Positions 25,724 to 34,841 of a DNA stretch of 64,000 nt are shown piece by piece. The notes below the pieces were generated by a model. The model was not told where the DNA came from. It ran no database searches and saw nothing but the letters and a program-made list of their open reading frames with translations. Both the position numbers and the translations under genes were made by a program. Within the stretch, counting starts at the first letter, position 1. Each line of letters begins with the position of its first letter. Source of the DNA: Campylobacter sp. (lineage in GTDB: Bacteria > Campylobacterota > Campylobacteria > Campylobacterales > Campylobacteraceae); contig NZ_JAHZBQ010000001.1 of the NCBI RefSeq assembly GCF_019423325.1, positions 372,001 through 436,000 of the forward strand, given 5' to 3'.

Positions 25724-26764
25724 TTAAAAGCCTAGCTCATTTAACTTTTTATATCCGTCGCAACCGACTTGAGATCCTAAATCGCAAGCCTTATTTAAAT
25801 ATTTTTTTGCAGTGTTTGTATCCTGTTTTACGCCTTCACCATAGAAATATGAAATCCCAAGATTATAGCAACCGTCGGCAAATTCCAAGCGACAAGCCTT
25901 CGAAAATAGCTCGTTTGCTTTTTTAGAATCTCGCTCTACGCCCTCGCCCGAATAGTATAGGACTCCCATATTGTAGCACCCATTGACTAATCCTAGATCG
26001 CAAGCCTTAGAATATAACTCATATGCTTTTTTGTAGTTTTGCTTTGTGCCACTACCATTTTCATATGAATTCCCGAGATTATAGCAGCTTTGGGCAAGCT
26101 CTAACTCACAAGCTCTAGAGTATAGTTCATTCGCTTTTTGGTAGCTTTGTTTTACGCCTTCCCCTTTTTCATATAAAATTCCAAGATTATGGCAGCTTTT
26201 GCCATGTTTTAAATCGCAAGCTTTCAAATATAGCTCGCTTGCTTTTTTATAATCCTGTTTTGCGCCTTCGCCCGAGGCATATAAAAGCCCGAGATTGTAG
26301 CATCCGTCACCTTCTTGCAAATCGCAAGCTTTGGAAAGCATTTCGATCGCTTTTTGATAATCTTGCTTTACTCCCTTGCCTGAGTAGTATAAAACACCCA
26401 GATTGCCGCAAGCTATGCTATTTTTTAAGTCGCAGGCCTTAGAATACAGTTCGATCGCTTTTTTATAATCTTGCTCCGCGCCCTTGCCGTATTCGTATGA
26501 CGCCCCCAAGGTGGTGCAACCCCAGCCGTCGCCCAAACTACAGGCTTTAAAATTTAGCTCCCTTGCTTTCTCATAATCCTGCTTCACACCATCCCCTGAA
26601 TAGTATGCCATGGCGAGATTTACGCATGCTAAGGTGTTGTTATTATCGCATTCGCTTTGCAACTTGCTTATACCGGGACCCTCTTGTTCTGCCGATGACA
26701 AAGCTGTGGCTTCTGCTAGCGATAAAGTCGCCGTGGCGATCAGCGCTAAAAATATCTTTTTCAT
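25724..26764 (-). CDS. Secreted Sel1-repeat protein (cysteine-rich, HcpA-like)
   Basis: A Sec signal peptide (MKKIFLALIATATLSLAEA) is followed by eight tandem Sel1-like repeats of 36 residues, each with the pattern YSGxGVKQDYxKAxELYxKACDL and ending in a Cys pair (KAC ... C) expected to form one disulfide per repeat, as in the Helicobacter cysteine-rich proteins. It is probably periplasmic or secreted and acts as a protein-binding scaffold; Hcp proteins are immunogenic. The repeats are close at DNA level, so copy number may vary. The length is 346 residues. It sits alone between convergent and divergent neighbours. Confidence 0.88.
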   Translation of the reverse strand: MKKIFLALIATATLSLAEATALSSAEQEGPGISKLQSECDNNNTLACVNLAMAYYSGDGVKQDYEKARELNFKACSLGDGWGCTTLGASYEYGKGAEQDYKKAIELYSKACDLKNSIACGNLGVLYYSGKGVKQDYQKAIEMLSKACDLQEGDGCYNLGLLYASGEGAKQDYKKASELYLKACDLKHGKSCHNLGILYEKGEGVKQSYQKANELYSRACELELAQSCYNLGNSYENGSGTKQNYKKAYELYSKACDLGLVNGCYNMGVLYYSGEGVERDSKKANELFSKACRLEFADGCYNLGISYFYGEGVKQDTNTAKKYLNKACDLGSQVGCDGYKKLNELGF

Positions 26765-26911
26765 ACATCGCTCCGTTTAAAATTTCGGTTATTTTATTTC
26801 ATTTTCGCTTAATCTTTTGAAAATCAGCGAGCTGTAAATTTACATCGCCGCGAGCTTAAAGGCGAAATTTAGCAAAAAGCGTTAAAATTCCAAGCATTAC
26901 AAGGAGCAAAA

Positions 26912-28201
26912 ATGAAAATTTTAAAAAGCACGAACGCAAATTTTAAAGAGGAGTTTGCGAGGTTAATGTGCCGCGGCGAGACGGACATGAGATCGGTAAT
27001 GCCCGTCGTAAGCGGCATCATCGAAGATATCAGAGCGCGCGGCGATGAGGCGCTAGCCGAACAGATAGAGAAATTTGACAGATGGCGCGTGCAGGGCGAT
27101 CTGGCTATCACGCAAGAGCAAATGAGCCGTGCCTATGAAGGCTTAACCGCAGAGCTAAAAAACGCGCTTCAGATCGCATACGAGCGCATCTACGCTTATC
27201 ATGAAAAACAGCTTGAGAGAAGCTGGTTTAGCTTCGATCCAAGCGGCGCGATGCTTGGGCAAAAGATCACGCCCGTGGATCGCGCGGGGCTGTATATCCC
27301 GGGCGGCAAGGCGGCGTATCCAAGCTCGCTTCTGATGAACGCTATCCCGGCAATCGTCGCGGGCGTGGAGGATATCAGCGTCTGCACCCCTGCCGTAGGC
27401 GGCGTCGTAAACGAGCTACTGCTTGCGGCGATGCATGTGCTGGGGATCAAAAAGGCCTACAAAGTGGGCGGCGCCAGCGCGATCGCGGCGATGGCATACG
27501 GCACGCGCACGATCGGCAAGGTCGATGTCATCACGGGCCCCGGGAATATCTTCGTCGCAACCGCTAAAAAGCTCGTGTTCGGCGACGTAAATATCGATAT
27601 GATCGCGGGTCCTAGCGAAGTGGGCATCATCGCAAACGCTGCGGCAAATCCGCGCAACATCGCCGTGGATCTGCTTAGCCAAGCCGAACACGACGAGATC
27701 GCAAGCAGCTTTTTGATAAGCGATGATGAAAAATTCGCCCTCGCCGTTGCAGAGCACATCGAGCGCGAGCTGTCTATGCTTGTGCGTGAGCCGATCGCTC
27801 GCGCCAGCGTGCAAAACAAAGGCGCGATCATCATCGCGCGCGATATGAACGAATGCGTGGAGCTGATGAACGAGCTTGCGGTCGAGCACCTTGAGATCGC
27901 GACTGAAAACGCCTACGAGCTGCTTCCGCGCATACGCCACGCAGGTGCGATATTTTTGGGTCACTACACGCCCGAAGCGATGGGCGATTACCTCGCAGGC
28001 CCTAACCACACGCTGCCGACCGGCGGAAGCGCGCGATTTTTCTCGCCTTTGGGGGTTTATAACTTCATCAAACGAAGCTCGATCATAGCGCTAAATAAAC
28101 GCGCCATAGACGAGCTTGGGGGCGCGTGCATGGCGCTAGCGGACGCAGAGGGGCTCGGCGCACACAAAAAATCGGTGCAGATCAGATTTGATGAGAAGTG
28201 A
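26912..28201 (+). CDS. hisD: Histidinol dehydrogenase
   Basis: HisD oxidises L-histidinol to L-histidine with NAD+ and zinc. Typical segments are GLYIPGGKAAYPSS, KVGGASAIAAMAYGT, ITGPGNIFVATAK, DMIAGPSEVGIIA, LSQAEHDEIAS and the C-terminal GGSARFFSPLGVYNF. The length of 429 residues is normal. A good ribosome site (AAGGAG) lies before the ATG. It is not in a his operon; its neighbours are unrelated, as is common for campylobacter amino-acid genes. Confidence 0.97.
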   Translation: MKILKSTNANFKEEFARLMCRGETDMRSVMPVVSGIIEDIRARGDEALAEQIEKFDRWRVQGDLAITQEQMSRAYEGLTAELKNALQIAYERIYAYHEKQLERSWFSFDPSGAMLGQKITPVDRAGLYIPGGKAAYPSSLLMNAIPAIVAGVEDISVCTPAVGGVVNELLLAAMHVLGIKKAYKVGGASAIAAMAYGTRTIGKVDVITGPGNIFVATAKKLVFGDVNIDMIAGPSEVGIIANAAANPRNIAVDLLSQAEHDEIASSFLISDDEKFALAVAEHIERELSMLVREPIARASVQNKGAIIIARDMNECVELMNELAVEHLEIATENAYELLPRIRHAGAIFLGHYTPEAMGDYLAGPNHTLPTGGSARFFSPLGVYNFIKRSSIIALNKRAIDELGGACMALADAEGLGAHKKSVQIRFDEK

Positions 28202-28424
28202 TTTTGCGCTGCAGCCCCAAGAGGCGGCGAGGGCGAAATTTTAAAAAGCACCGGCGGCAGTTGCGAAACCAAGAGCTGAAATTTTAAAATTTAAAGATGA
28301 GTTAAATTTTAAAAAATGTAAGCGTCGCGACGAGAGTAAAATTTTAAAATTTCAAAAGCGCTATAAATTTAAAAAAATAGCCGTATTTGATTAAAATTTA
28401 AGGCAAATTTACTAAGCGAAATGA

Positions 28425-28430
28425 TATACT
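28425..28430 (+). promoter_or_regulatory. Probable -10 box of the small periplasmic protein gene
   Basis: TATACT preceded by TGA sits 28 bases before the ATG at 28459, with AT-rich DNA upstream. It is followed by a strong AAGGAGAG ribosome site, consistent with a highly expressed small gene. Confidence 0.55.
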
Positions 28431-28458
28431 TTCGCTGATTTTTTACAAGGAGAGAAAA

Positions 28459-28749
28459 ATGAAAAAATCACTTTTAGTTTTGGCTAGTTTTGGCTTTGCG
28501 CTAAGTCTTAGCGCCGCAGATCTTTCAGATAGCTGCAAGGAGTACTTCGCAGATCTTGATAAGATGGTTGATACCTACAAACAAGCTGGTCAAGAGCAGC
28601 AGGTCAAGATGTATGAGGATCAAAAAAAGCAGTCTATGGATCAGATCAGCGCACTTCCTAAGGAGCAGCAAGAGGCCACTTGCAAACAAGCTAAAGAGAT
28701 ATTTAAGCAGATGATGGATCAAATGAAACAACAAGGCGCTATGAAATAA
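28459..28749 (+). CDS. Small periplasmic protein (DUF5339-like)
   Basis: A 96-residue protein with a signal peptide (MKKSLLVLASFGFALSLSAA) and a highly charged, helical mature part with two cysteines (DSCKEYF and EATCKQA) that could pair. Small proteins of this type, annotated DUF5339, are known in Campylobacter and Helicobacter with no assigned function. The strong promoter and ribosome site suggest abundant expression. The family assignment is from pattern only. Confidence 0.75.
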   Translation: MKKSLLVLASFGFALSLSAADLSDSCKEYFADLDKMVDTYKQAGQEQQVKMYEDQKKQSMDQISALPKEQQEATCKQAKEIFKQMMDQMKQQGAMK

Positions 28750-29209
28750 ATACCTTCGCGGGCACGATGATGCCTTCTTCAGTCGCGGCGATGCGATATC
28801 GTCGCGATTAATTCTCTTTAATCTCACATTTTTTTAAAAATTTTTAAATTTTAAAATTTGGATGTTTTATCCTCGCTGCTTTCGGGGCTTGCTAAGAATT
28901 TCAGATTTGATATTCAGCTTGTTGCAGGAAGTCAAAACCAATAAAGCGCTCGCGTCGTTAAAATGCTCCGTAAGGCGACGCATCTTAGTGGGACGCTGCG
29001 GAGTACCAAAGATTTACGAGCCGTTTTGGCGCGGCTCGAAACAGTGCCTCATCAATATGATGAATTCGAGGCTCGGTCTAAGCGTTATTTTATCGCGATT
29101 TGAAATAGCCGGGGATCATAGATAGAGCGAATTCGCGTCTCAGTTTGCAGCTCTGCCTATGAATTTACGGCTTTACGACCAAAAACATCTCGCAAGATCG
29201 CCTTGAATT
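28750..29209. other. Gene-free stretch
   Basis: These 460 bases hold a possible hairpin (28783-28807) and an 87-codon open frame starting at 28862 that lacks a ribosome site and looks unlike a protein. I see no convincing gene. Confidence 0.5.
28783..28807 (+). terminator. Possible terminator of the small periplasmic protein gene
   Basis: TCGCGGCGAT pairs with ATCGTCGCGA (one G:T pair) around a 5-base loop. The T-rich stretch follows only about 20 bases later, so termination is uncertain. Confidence 0.3.
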
Positions 29210-29827
29210 TTAATCCTTAGTAACGATCGTGCCGTTTTGTATTTCGTGCACGCAGACATTTCTGTGCAGCTCTTTATCGCTATCTAAAGTATAGTAGTAC
29301 GTTGTTACTGTGCAGCGTAAATCGGCGCCGATGACGAACTCCTGCTTGGCGCGCATCGGCGGCTTGCTTTTACCGCAGTGCACGTAATCGGCGTAAATTT
29401 CGCGACAATCGCTTATACGAAATGCGTCGTTTAAAAGGCACATAAAAACATATTCGTGCCCGTGCCTGCTATCTTGAAAATCCCTCAGATAAAGCCTTAG
29501 CAGAATTGTTTTGGCGCTCTTTCCGGGCAAACGACAAGCTCTTATGTCTTTGATCCTCTTCCAATACGCGCTTAGATCGTCGATTAAAAAGTTCTCCTTT
29601 GCGAACGAAAACAGCTCATTTTTATCAAGTAAATTTTTATCGATAGCCGCTAAGGGCGAAATTTCTCCCGGATAGCGAATCGGCAGTTGCGCGATCGGTA
29701 GATCGTCGTAGATATTTTTCATGGTCTGGTAAATCTCCGATCGCGTCGCATCGTCTCCCTTGGCCGCGGCATTTTCCATGCCGCATAGCGCAAGTAGACA
29801 CAGCAAAAATATCCACACCTTCTTCAT
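29210..29827 (-). CDS. Unknown secreted protein
   Basis: I do not recognise this protein. I place the start at the ATG 29827, which follows AAGGGGGAA and begins a signal peptide (MKKVWIFLLCLLALCGM); an upstream in-frame ATG at 29872 would put 15 charged residues before it. The mature part, about 180 residues, has several cysteines (RACRLPG, FMCLLND, ISDCREI, VHCGKS, LRCTVTTYYY), suggesting a disulfide-bonded periplasmic protein. It is one of many minus-strand exported proteins in this strip. Confidence 0.65.
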   Translation of the reverse strand: MKKVWIFLLCLLALCGMENAAAKGDDATRSEIYQTMKNIYDDLPIAQLPIRYPGEISPLAAIDKNLLDKNELFSFAKENFLIDDLSAYWKRIKDIRACRLPGKSAKTILLRLYLRDFQDSRHGHEYVFMCLLNDAFRISDCREIYADYVHCGKSKPPMRAKQEFVIGADLRCTVTTYYYTLDSDKELHRNVCVHEIQNGTIVTKD

Positions 29828-30028
29828 AGCATTCCCCCTTGTTTCGGTCGTGATCCCTTTTCTCCTAATCATACTGAAAATTTTAAAGCCTTATTAATAT
29901 GAAGAAAAAAGATTAAAAATCAAAGCGCCGCTTTTACAGCCATCCTTAGCCATCTTTTTCTATTTTGCCCTTGCTTTTGGATTAATTTAATCCGAGTCCT
30001 CTTCTTGTGTGAAACGGACGATGCGCGA

Positions 30029-30730
30029 CTATTCGCCTTCCGTAGCCTTTTCGGTGAAGCTAACGATGCGCGGCGCTGCAATGCGCGCATAATCCTGCGC
30101 GTTTAGAATGATCGAGTGATCGAGCAAGCCCGCATTGAAAGCGATCTCTTCAAAGCGTCCGAACAGCGACGGATCGGCGATTAGCAGCAGTTTGTCGTGG
30201 AAGCTAAACGGAGGCACCGAGCCGATGACGCAGTCCGTGAGATCGCCCACTTCATCGGGACTTACGAGCGATGCTTTCGTGCCGCCGAGCCCCTCTGCCA
30301 AGCGCTTTAGATCGGTTTTATGATCTGCTGCGAAGACCGCTAGGACGTAGATCCTGCCGTTTCTGCCCGCGGGTTTGTCGCTAGGAAGCTTCAGCTGCTG
30401 CGGTACGTTGGCGCAGATTTGATCGGCGGTTAAAGTTAAATTTGCTGCGCAGGCGCCATTTTCGCAGCCTTGAGCGGTTGCAAGGGCGGAAGCGTTGGGG
30501 TTTTGCGCGTTATCGGCGTTTGTTAAATTTAAATTTTGCGTGAAAGAAATTTGCCCGTCCTTAAAGCCCTTGATCGTGCAAACCAGCGCCTTTGCGCCTT
30601 GTCCCAGCTGCGTGCCTCGAGCTTTGGCGACTTCCGCGGAGGTGCCCGCGCTTTCGTGAGCTACGACGCGGAAGCGCGCGCCTTGCTGCGTCAAAAACTC
30701 TTTTAGGCTTTCAAAAATTCTCTCTGACAT
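30029..30730 (-). CDS. YbaK/ProX-type aminoacyl-tRNA deacylase with an insertion
   Basis: Proteins of this family clear mischarged tRNA in trans (for example Cys-tRNAPro or Ala-tRNAPro). The N-terminal part (FRVVAHESAGTSAEVA, QLGQGAKALVC) and C-terminal part (AADHKTDLKRLAEGLG, GDLTDCVIGSVPPF, NAGLLDHSII) match the YbaK fold. Between them, at about residues 62-127, is an Asn/Ala-rich segment with no counterpart I know. The total is 233 residues against about 160-170 normally. Which tRNA is edited is not clear. It is probably a single-gene transcript. Confidence 0.8.
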   Translation of the reverse strand: MSERIFESLKEFLTQQGARFRVVAHESAGTSAEVAKARGTQLGQGAKALVCTIKGFKDGQISFTQNLNLTNADNAQNPNASALATAQGCENGACAANLTLTADQICANVPQQLKLPSDKPAGRNGRIYVLAVFAADHKTDLKRLAEGLGGTKASLVSPDEVGDLTDCVIGSVPPFSFHDKLLLIADPSLFGRFEEIAFNAGLLDHSIILNAQDYARIAAPRIVSFTEKATEGE

Positions 30731-30933
30731 TCTCTCTCCTTGTTTTTGCGAAATTATACTGAAATTTTAACCAAACGGCGCATCGATGCCGAAATTCCAT
30801 TCTTCGCCGTAGAATTTGTCTTGCGTCGTAAAATTTATCTCACCTGCGCGCAAACCCATTGCGCGATGAAAAATCTATTGCGCGGCGGAAATTCCGCCAC
30901 GCATAAGCTCGGTCCGCCGCGCTTCTTGTGAAA

Positions 30934-31359
30934 TTATTTCATCTTGCGGATTTTAGGCTTTTTGCTCTCTACGAGCTCGTAAATTTTAAGCTCGACCTTA
31001 ACGTCTTTGGGCGCTAAAATTCTAATTTCGCCCGGAGTGTAGAAAAAAGGCGCTCCAAGCTCATAATAGACCCATTTTTTTTGCTTCTCGGTTTTACACA
31101 GCATCAGCGTTTGAGCAAGCTCGTTGCCGCCGCTAAACTCGTAATAAAGCCCGTCCGAGCCCTCTTTTTGCTCTATTTTACCGCCGATCAGATACGCGTC
31201 ATTGCAGTCGGCTTCGATCTCTTTTGAAAAGACCGCTTCGACCTTAAACTGCTGCGGCGGCATCTTTGACGGCGTTAGCTCAAAGACGTTTAGCTGCTTT
31301 TGCGCCTCGCCGCCGAACAAAAACAGCGGCAATAGAAAAAATAAAACGCTTTTTCTCAT
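30934..31359 (-). CDS. eco: Ecotin-like periplasmic serine protease inhibitor
   Basis: The 141-residue protein has a signal peptide (MRKSVLFFLLPLFLFGGEA) and then follows the E. coli ecotin pattern: ELTP, FKVEA, EADCN with Cys52, LIGGKIEQK, the primary binding loop AQTLMLC with Cys88, WVYYELG, and the C-terminal PKDVKVELKIYE. Cys52 and Cys88 match the ecotin disulfide, and by that alignment Leu85 takes the P1 position (Met in E. coli). Ecotin blocks trypsin-like enzymes, including neutrophil elastase, so it could protect the cell from host proteases. It sits in a strip of exported proteins. Confidence 0.85.
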   Translation of the reverse strand: MRKSVLFFLLPLFLFGGEAQKQLNVFELTPSKMPPQQFKVEAVFSKEIEADCNDAYLIGGKIEQKEGSDGLYYEFSGGNELAQTLMLCKTEKQKKWVYYELGAPFFYTPGEIRILAPKDVKVELKIYELVESKKPKIRKMK

Positions 31360-31427
31360 TTTTTGCTCCTTGAAAAGATATTTTTATTCAAAATTTTAGC
31401 AAAATTTTCACTCATTAGTCTGAAATT

Positions 31428-32168
31428 TCAATCGACTTCGTTTTTGCCTACAATACAGATGATATTTTTTAGCGCCTCCGTCTCTGATTTTAGCGCCTCG
31501 CTATCTGTTTTTTGCGCGGCGCTCTTTTTATTCGCTAAATTTTTGCTAGAGCCTTGCGACGATGTCTTTTCCTGCGAGTTTAAAGCTTTGACGACGTCGC
31601 GCGAAATTTCGCCCTGAGTCTGCACGGTGGAAATTTTGCCGCTAGCCCCGCCAGTCTTGCCGATCTTGCTGGTGCGACGGCTTAGCACGCTTTTAACGCT
31701 TATCTTTTCGCCTGCGTAAAACGCCTCGCAAAGCCCGCCTTGCGCCTCATAGTCGGTTACTTTGACGCCGCTTTCTTGAAATTTGTAAAATTTCACCCGT
31801 TTTGCTCTGCGTAGCTCCTCTGCTCCGCCCCATACGTCGCTCTGCGCGTCAAGATCCACAAGCGCGAATGCGCCGTCTGCCGCCTTATACATAGTGCCGA
31901 GCCTTATCGGTATGCGTTCGCCGATCTTTTTGGTAAGCACGAAGCCGATCTTTTCGCCATCTTTTGGGCTCTGGCGGAACTGCTTGGAGAAAAACGCCGT
32001 GAAAAATGCGACCTCCTTGATCTCGCCGTCGGTGCCTAGGTATCTCGTCCAGCCATCTTCGGGCACGTCGATCTCGGCGACGTCTCGCCCGTCTTTTGCG
32101 CCGCATTTTAAGCCCGCGCAGCCGCTAAGCGCTAATGCCGCAAGCGCGGCTAGAAATAGATTTTTCAT
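31428..32168 (-). CDS. Unknown lipoprotein with low-complexity C-terminus
   Basis: A lipoprotein signal ends in the lipobox LSGC (Cys17). The next 140 residues look like a folded domain (DGWTRYLGTDGEIKEV, FFSKQFRQSPKDGEK), which I do not recognise. From about residue 170 the sequence is Ser/Lys/Gln-rich and probably disordered. The length is 246 residues. It is downstream of, and on the same strand as, other exported hypothetical proteins. No function can be given. Confidence 0.65.
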   Translation of the reverse strand: MKNLFLAALAALALSGCAGLKCGAKDGRDVAEIDVPEDGWTRYLGTDGEIKEVAFFTAFFSKQFRQSPKDGEKIGFVLTKKIGERIPIRLGTMYKAADGAFALVDLDAQSDVWGGAEELRRAKRVKFYKFQESGVKVTDYEAQGGLCEAFYAGEKISVKSVLSRRTSKIGKTGGASGKISTVQTQGEISRDVVKALNSQEKTSSQGSSKNLANKKSAAQKTDSEALKSETEALKNIICIVGKNEVD

Positions 32169-32419
32169 ATTTTCCCTTCAAATAAATTTTGGCTCAAAGC
32201 AGGGCGCCCGCCGCGCCTCGGCGCGTAAATTTGCGCAAAATAGGGCGCACTTGCTTGCTTTGCTACTTGGCTTACGCTATCACACTTCAAGGCACGCAAA
32301 TACGCGCGAGATAATCGGTAGCGCGGAATTTTAATGTCGCTCGGCGCCTTTTGCAAGCGTTCTGCAGCAAATCCGCCCAAAACCTCGGGCGCATAAAGCC
32401 TGTATTGCGGCTAAATTTA

Positions 32420-32767
32420 TCAAGCCGACGTTGCCCAGATGCGTAAAAATCGCTGTCCGCTCGCCTCAAACGAGCACTCCTGCCAATCCCAGTCGTTCTC
32501 GCCGCCCATTGCAAAATTTTGAGGCTCGCCTGATAGAGCCGTCGCGCTCAAAGCAGCCGTTATTCGCTCTTTCATAAAATCATCGGGCTCGCAGGACTTG
32601 AATTTTTCAAATTTTATCTCGTAAAGGGAGGCGAGCCTAAAGTCCGCACGCACGAGCTTGCCGCATTGCTGCGCGAACTCCGCCGCGCTATATTCGTGCT
32701 TTGGGGCATAGTACCAAACCTCCAGCTCCTCGATGCTCTCGCCCCTAAATTTTATGGATTTTATCAT
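32420..32767 (-). CDS. Unknown small protein
   Basis: I do not recognise this protein. Its start is probably the ATG at 32767, after GGGAG (115 residues); an in-frame ATG at 32809 would add 14 residues without a ribosome site. It has no signal peptide. The sequence has folded-protein character (IKFRGESIEELEVWYYAP, WDWQECSFEASGQRFLRIW). It lies just downstream of another small cytoplasmic unknown on the same strand. Confidence 0.5.
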   Translation of the reverse strand: MIKSIKFRGESIEELEVWYYAPKHEYSAAEFAQQCGKLVRADFRLASLYEIKFEKFKSCEPDDFMKERITAALSATALSGEPQNFAMGGENDWDWQECSFEASGQRFLRIWATSA

Positions 32768-32921
32768 TCTGACTCCCATTTCGCTCATCGCGGCGATTTT
32801 AAATTTCATTGCTTAATTTCACTTGCGCCCATACGGCGCAGGTCTTACGCGCAGGATCAAACTCTTGCTATTCGGCGCAAGCATGCCGTGCGGGCAAATT
32901 TTAAATTTAATCCGCCGCGCT

Positions 32922-33377
32922 TTAAATTTGCACGCCGAAGTCCGCCCGCATCCCCTCTTTGCCTTTCGGCGTAAAATAGCAAACGATGTAGCAGAGTATT
33001 CGATCCTTGCAGTCGTATTTGGCTTCGAGACCCTCGATAATGCGCGCAAATTCCTGCGGCGCTCTGCCCTCAAAAGCGCCTCGCAGCTCCTCTGCGGCGA
33101 TATGTCGCGGGCTAAGGAGCAGATACGCCGCGCCGCCGTCAGCGTCCAAAGCCTTTTCGTTTGAAATTTGAGCGCGTAAGGCGCCTTCATTTAAGCGCTC
33201 CTCGCTCGCGACCTCGATAAAAACGTCCGTGCCGAGCAGATAGCTGGTCCGCTCAAACTCGCTTTCGTACTCCCAGCCGTCAAATTTAGCGACAAATTCG
33301 CGCACCCGCTCGTCCGCTTCGCAGCCGAACATCATCGCGTCGCTATCTGAAATTTTAACGATATAAGGCTCGTTCAT
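32922..33377 (-). CDS. Unknown cytoplasmic protein
   Basis: A 151-residue acidic protein with no signal peptide and no motif I recognise; MMFGCEADERVREFVAKFDGWEY and a Cys-containing C-terminus (YDCKDRILCYIVCYF) are visible. It lies 15 bases downstream of the large Trp-rich repeat protein, so it may be co-expressed with it. An immunity-like or accessory role is imaginable but unsupported. Confidence 0.55.
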   Translation of the reverse strand: MNEPYIVKISDSDAMMFGCEADERVREFVAKFDGWEYESEFERTSYLLGTDVFIEVASEERLNEGALRAQISNEKALDADGGAAYLLLSPRHIAAEELRGAFEGRAPQEFARIIEGLEAKYDCKDRILCYIVCYFTPKGKEGMRADFGVQI

Positions 33378-33392
33378 GAGGCTTTCCGAATT

Positions 33393-34820
33393 TTATTGCG
33401 GCCCGCATTTTCCGTAAACCCACTCGCGAGTTTCGTTTAGCTTAAACTCGCCGTCCTTTAGAAAATACTGCTTGCTGCTTTTGATCGCGTTTTTGCCCGC
33501 GGCTATGTAGTCGCCGATGAAGCCGCGATCCAGGACGTCGTGCGCTAAAATTTCAGGCTCAAAGACGTTTTGCGTCCTTTGCGTTTCGTGCCATTTGCCG
33601 CCCTCATCAGGCTCGCGCAGGATGATCGAGATGTTGTTGCCCGCTTCGTCGTAGTCGTAGATATATTCGTACTGCTTGCCATCGGAGGCCGTGCGATTTT
33701 TTATGACGTTGCCACGCGTGTCGTAGCTAAACTCGTTTTCAAACACGACCTCCCAGCGTTGCGATTCCTCGCGCCAAAGTACGGTTTGCTCGCGCAGCGG
33801 TCTGCTTTCCTCGGTCTCCTCGTGCACGTTTTTGTAGTACTCCCTCCACTCGTTTTTTGCGGCGTCCCAGCGCGATCTTAGCTCGGTAAAACGCCTATGC
33901 TTAGGCTCGATTTTGCGCAAGATCTTTTCATCGCGCCCCCAGGCGCCGTCCTTCCATATAAAATTTATCTCGCTGCGCGTCCCGTCCGCAGCCGTAAAGA
34001 CGGTACGTTTTGTAAGCGGCACCCATTTGCCGCGCCACGCGTAGCCTTCGGAGCCTGCGTAAACGTCGCCGTTGTAGTGATATATTGATTTTTCGTAGGG
34101 CATCCATTTTTTCGCTTTGGCGTTCCATTCATAGGTCGCTACGAAATTGTTTCTGTCGCTTTCATCGACAATCCTTTTTGTAAGGTGCGTCGGCGTCCAT
34201 CTGCCCTTTTTTAGCGTGAAATTTTGCAAAATTTCCGTTTTGCCCTCGCGCTTTTCGACGGCTTTTTCACCCTCGTATGGCTTGCCGTCTTTTTGCAGAC
34301 TAAAATAAATTTTCGAGCCATCCTTTGCGATCTCCTGCTTGCTTATCGCCGTTTCACGAAATTTGTTTGTATTTGCGTCCCAGTCATATTCGACATTTTC
34401 GATCTCGCGCTCGCCGCTTTCGTCAAATTTGCTAAAACTTTTCGATACGGAGGTTCCCTCTTCGCCGCTCTTTTTGTAGATTTTTTCTAGGCGGCGGGTT
34501 TTGGCGTCGTAGTTTTGGCTTACTTCATATTCGTAGCGCGGCACGGCGCCACCCTCTGTTTTGTAGCTCGTCTTTTGCAGACAAATTTTATCCGCCGCCG
34601 CATGTTTCGTCGCTGCCTCGCCCGTCTCGGTTGCGCCTGCAGGTATTGCAAGCGCTAATGTCGCCGCCAAAATAAAGCCTGCTAAAACTGCCGCTCGTGC
34701 CCTCGAATTTACCGCCGCCCGCACCCTAAAAGCGCCCGCTGAAATAATCGCTCGCGCCTTTAAATTTGGCGCTGCAAAATCTGCCGCGTCCTCGGGCGGA
34801 ATTTTAAAAAAACCTCTCAT
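33393..34820 (-). CDS. Secreted Trp-rich repeat protein (paralogue A)
   Basis: This 475-residue protein has a hydrophobic export segment at residues 42-64, placed after an unusually long N-region, so the true start may be an internal GTG or TTG. The mature part is made of about ten degenerate repeats of roughly 25-35 residues with Trp and Tyr at fixed places (KKGRWTPT, AKKWMPYEKS, WRGKWVPLTKR, WKDGAWGRDE, NEWREYYKN) and YD-like pieces (SYDTRGNVIK, DYDEAGNNIS). It resembles the protein at 37868-39103. Such beta-strand repeat proteins are usually surface or periplasmic. Function unknown. Confidence 0.7.
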   Translation of the reverse strand: MRGFFKIPPEDAADFAAPNLKARAIISAGAFRVRAAVNSRARAAVLAGFILAATLALAIPAGATETGEAATKHAAADKICLQKTSYKTEGGAVPRYEYEVSQNYDAKTRRLEKIYKKSGEEGTSVSKSFSKFDESGEREIENVEYDWDANTNKFRETAISKQEIAKDGSKIYFSLQKDGKPYEGEKAVEKREGKTEILQNFTLKKGRWTPTHLTKRIVDESDRNNFVATYEWNAKAKKWMPYEKSIYHYNGDVYAGSEGYAWRGKWVPLTKRTVFTAADGTRSEINFIWKDGAWGRDEKILRKIEPKHRRFTELRSRWDAAKNEWREYYKNVHEETEESRPLREQTVLWREESQRWEVVFENEFSYDTRGNVIKNRTASDGKQYEYIYDYDEAGNNISIILREPDEGGKWHETQRTQNVFEPEILAHDVLDRGFIGDYIAAGKNAIKSSKQYFLKDGEFKLNETREWVYGKCGPQ

Positions 34821-34841
34821 GACCGATCCTTTATCTGAATT

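Noticed and set aside
28862..29125. 87-codon plus-strand frame after the small periplasmic protein gene
   Set aside because: No ribosome site before the ATG, no signal peptide or motif, and composition like non-coding DNA. A decayed gene is possible but not shown.
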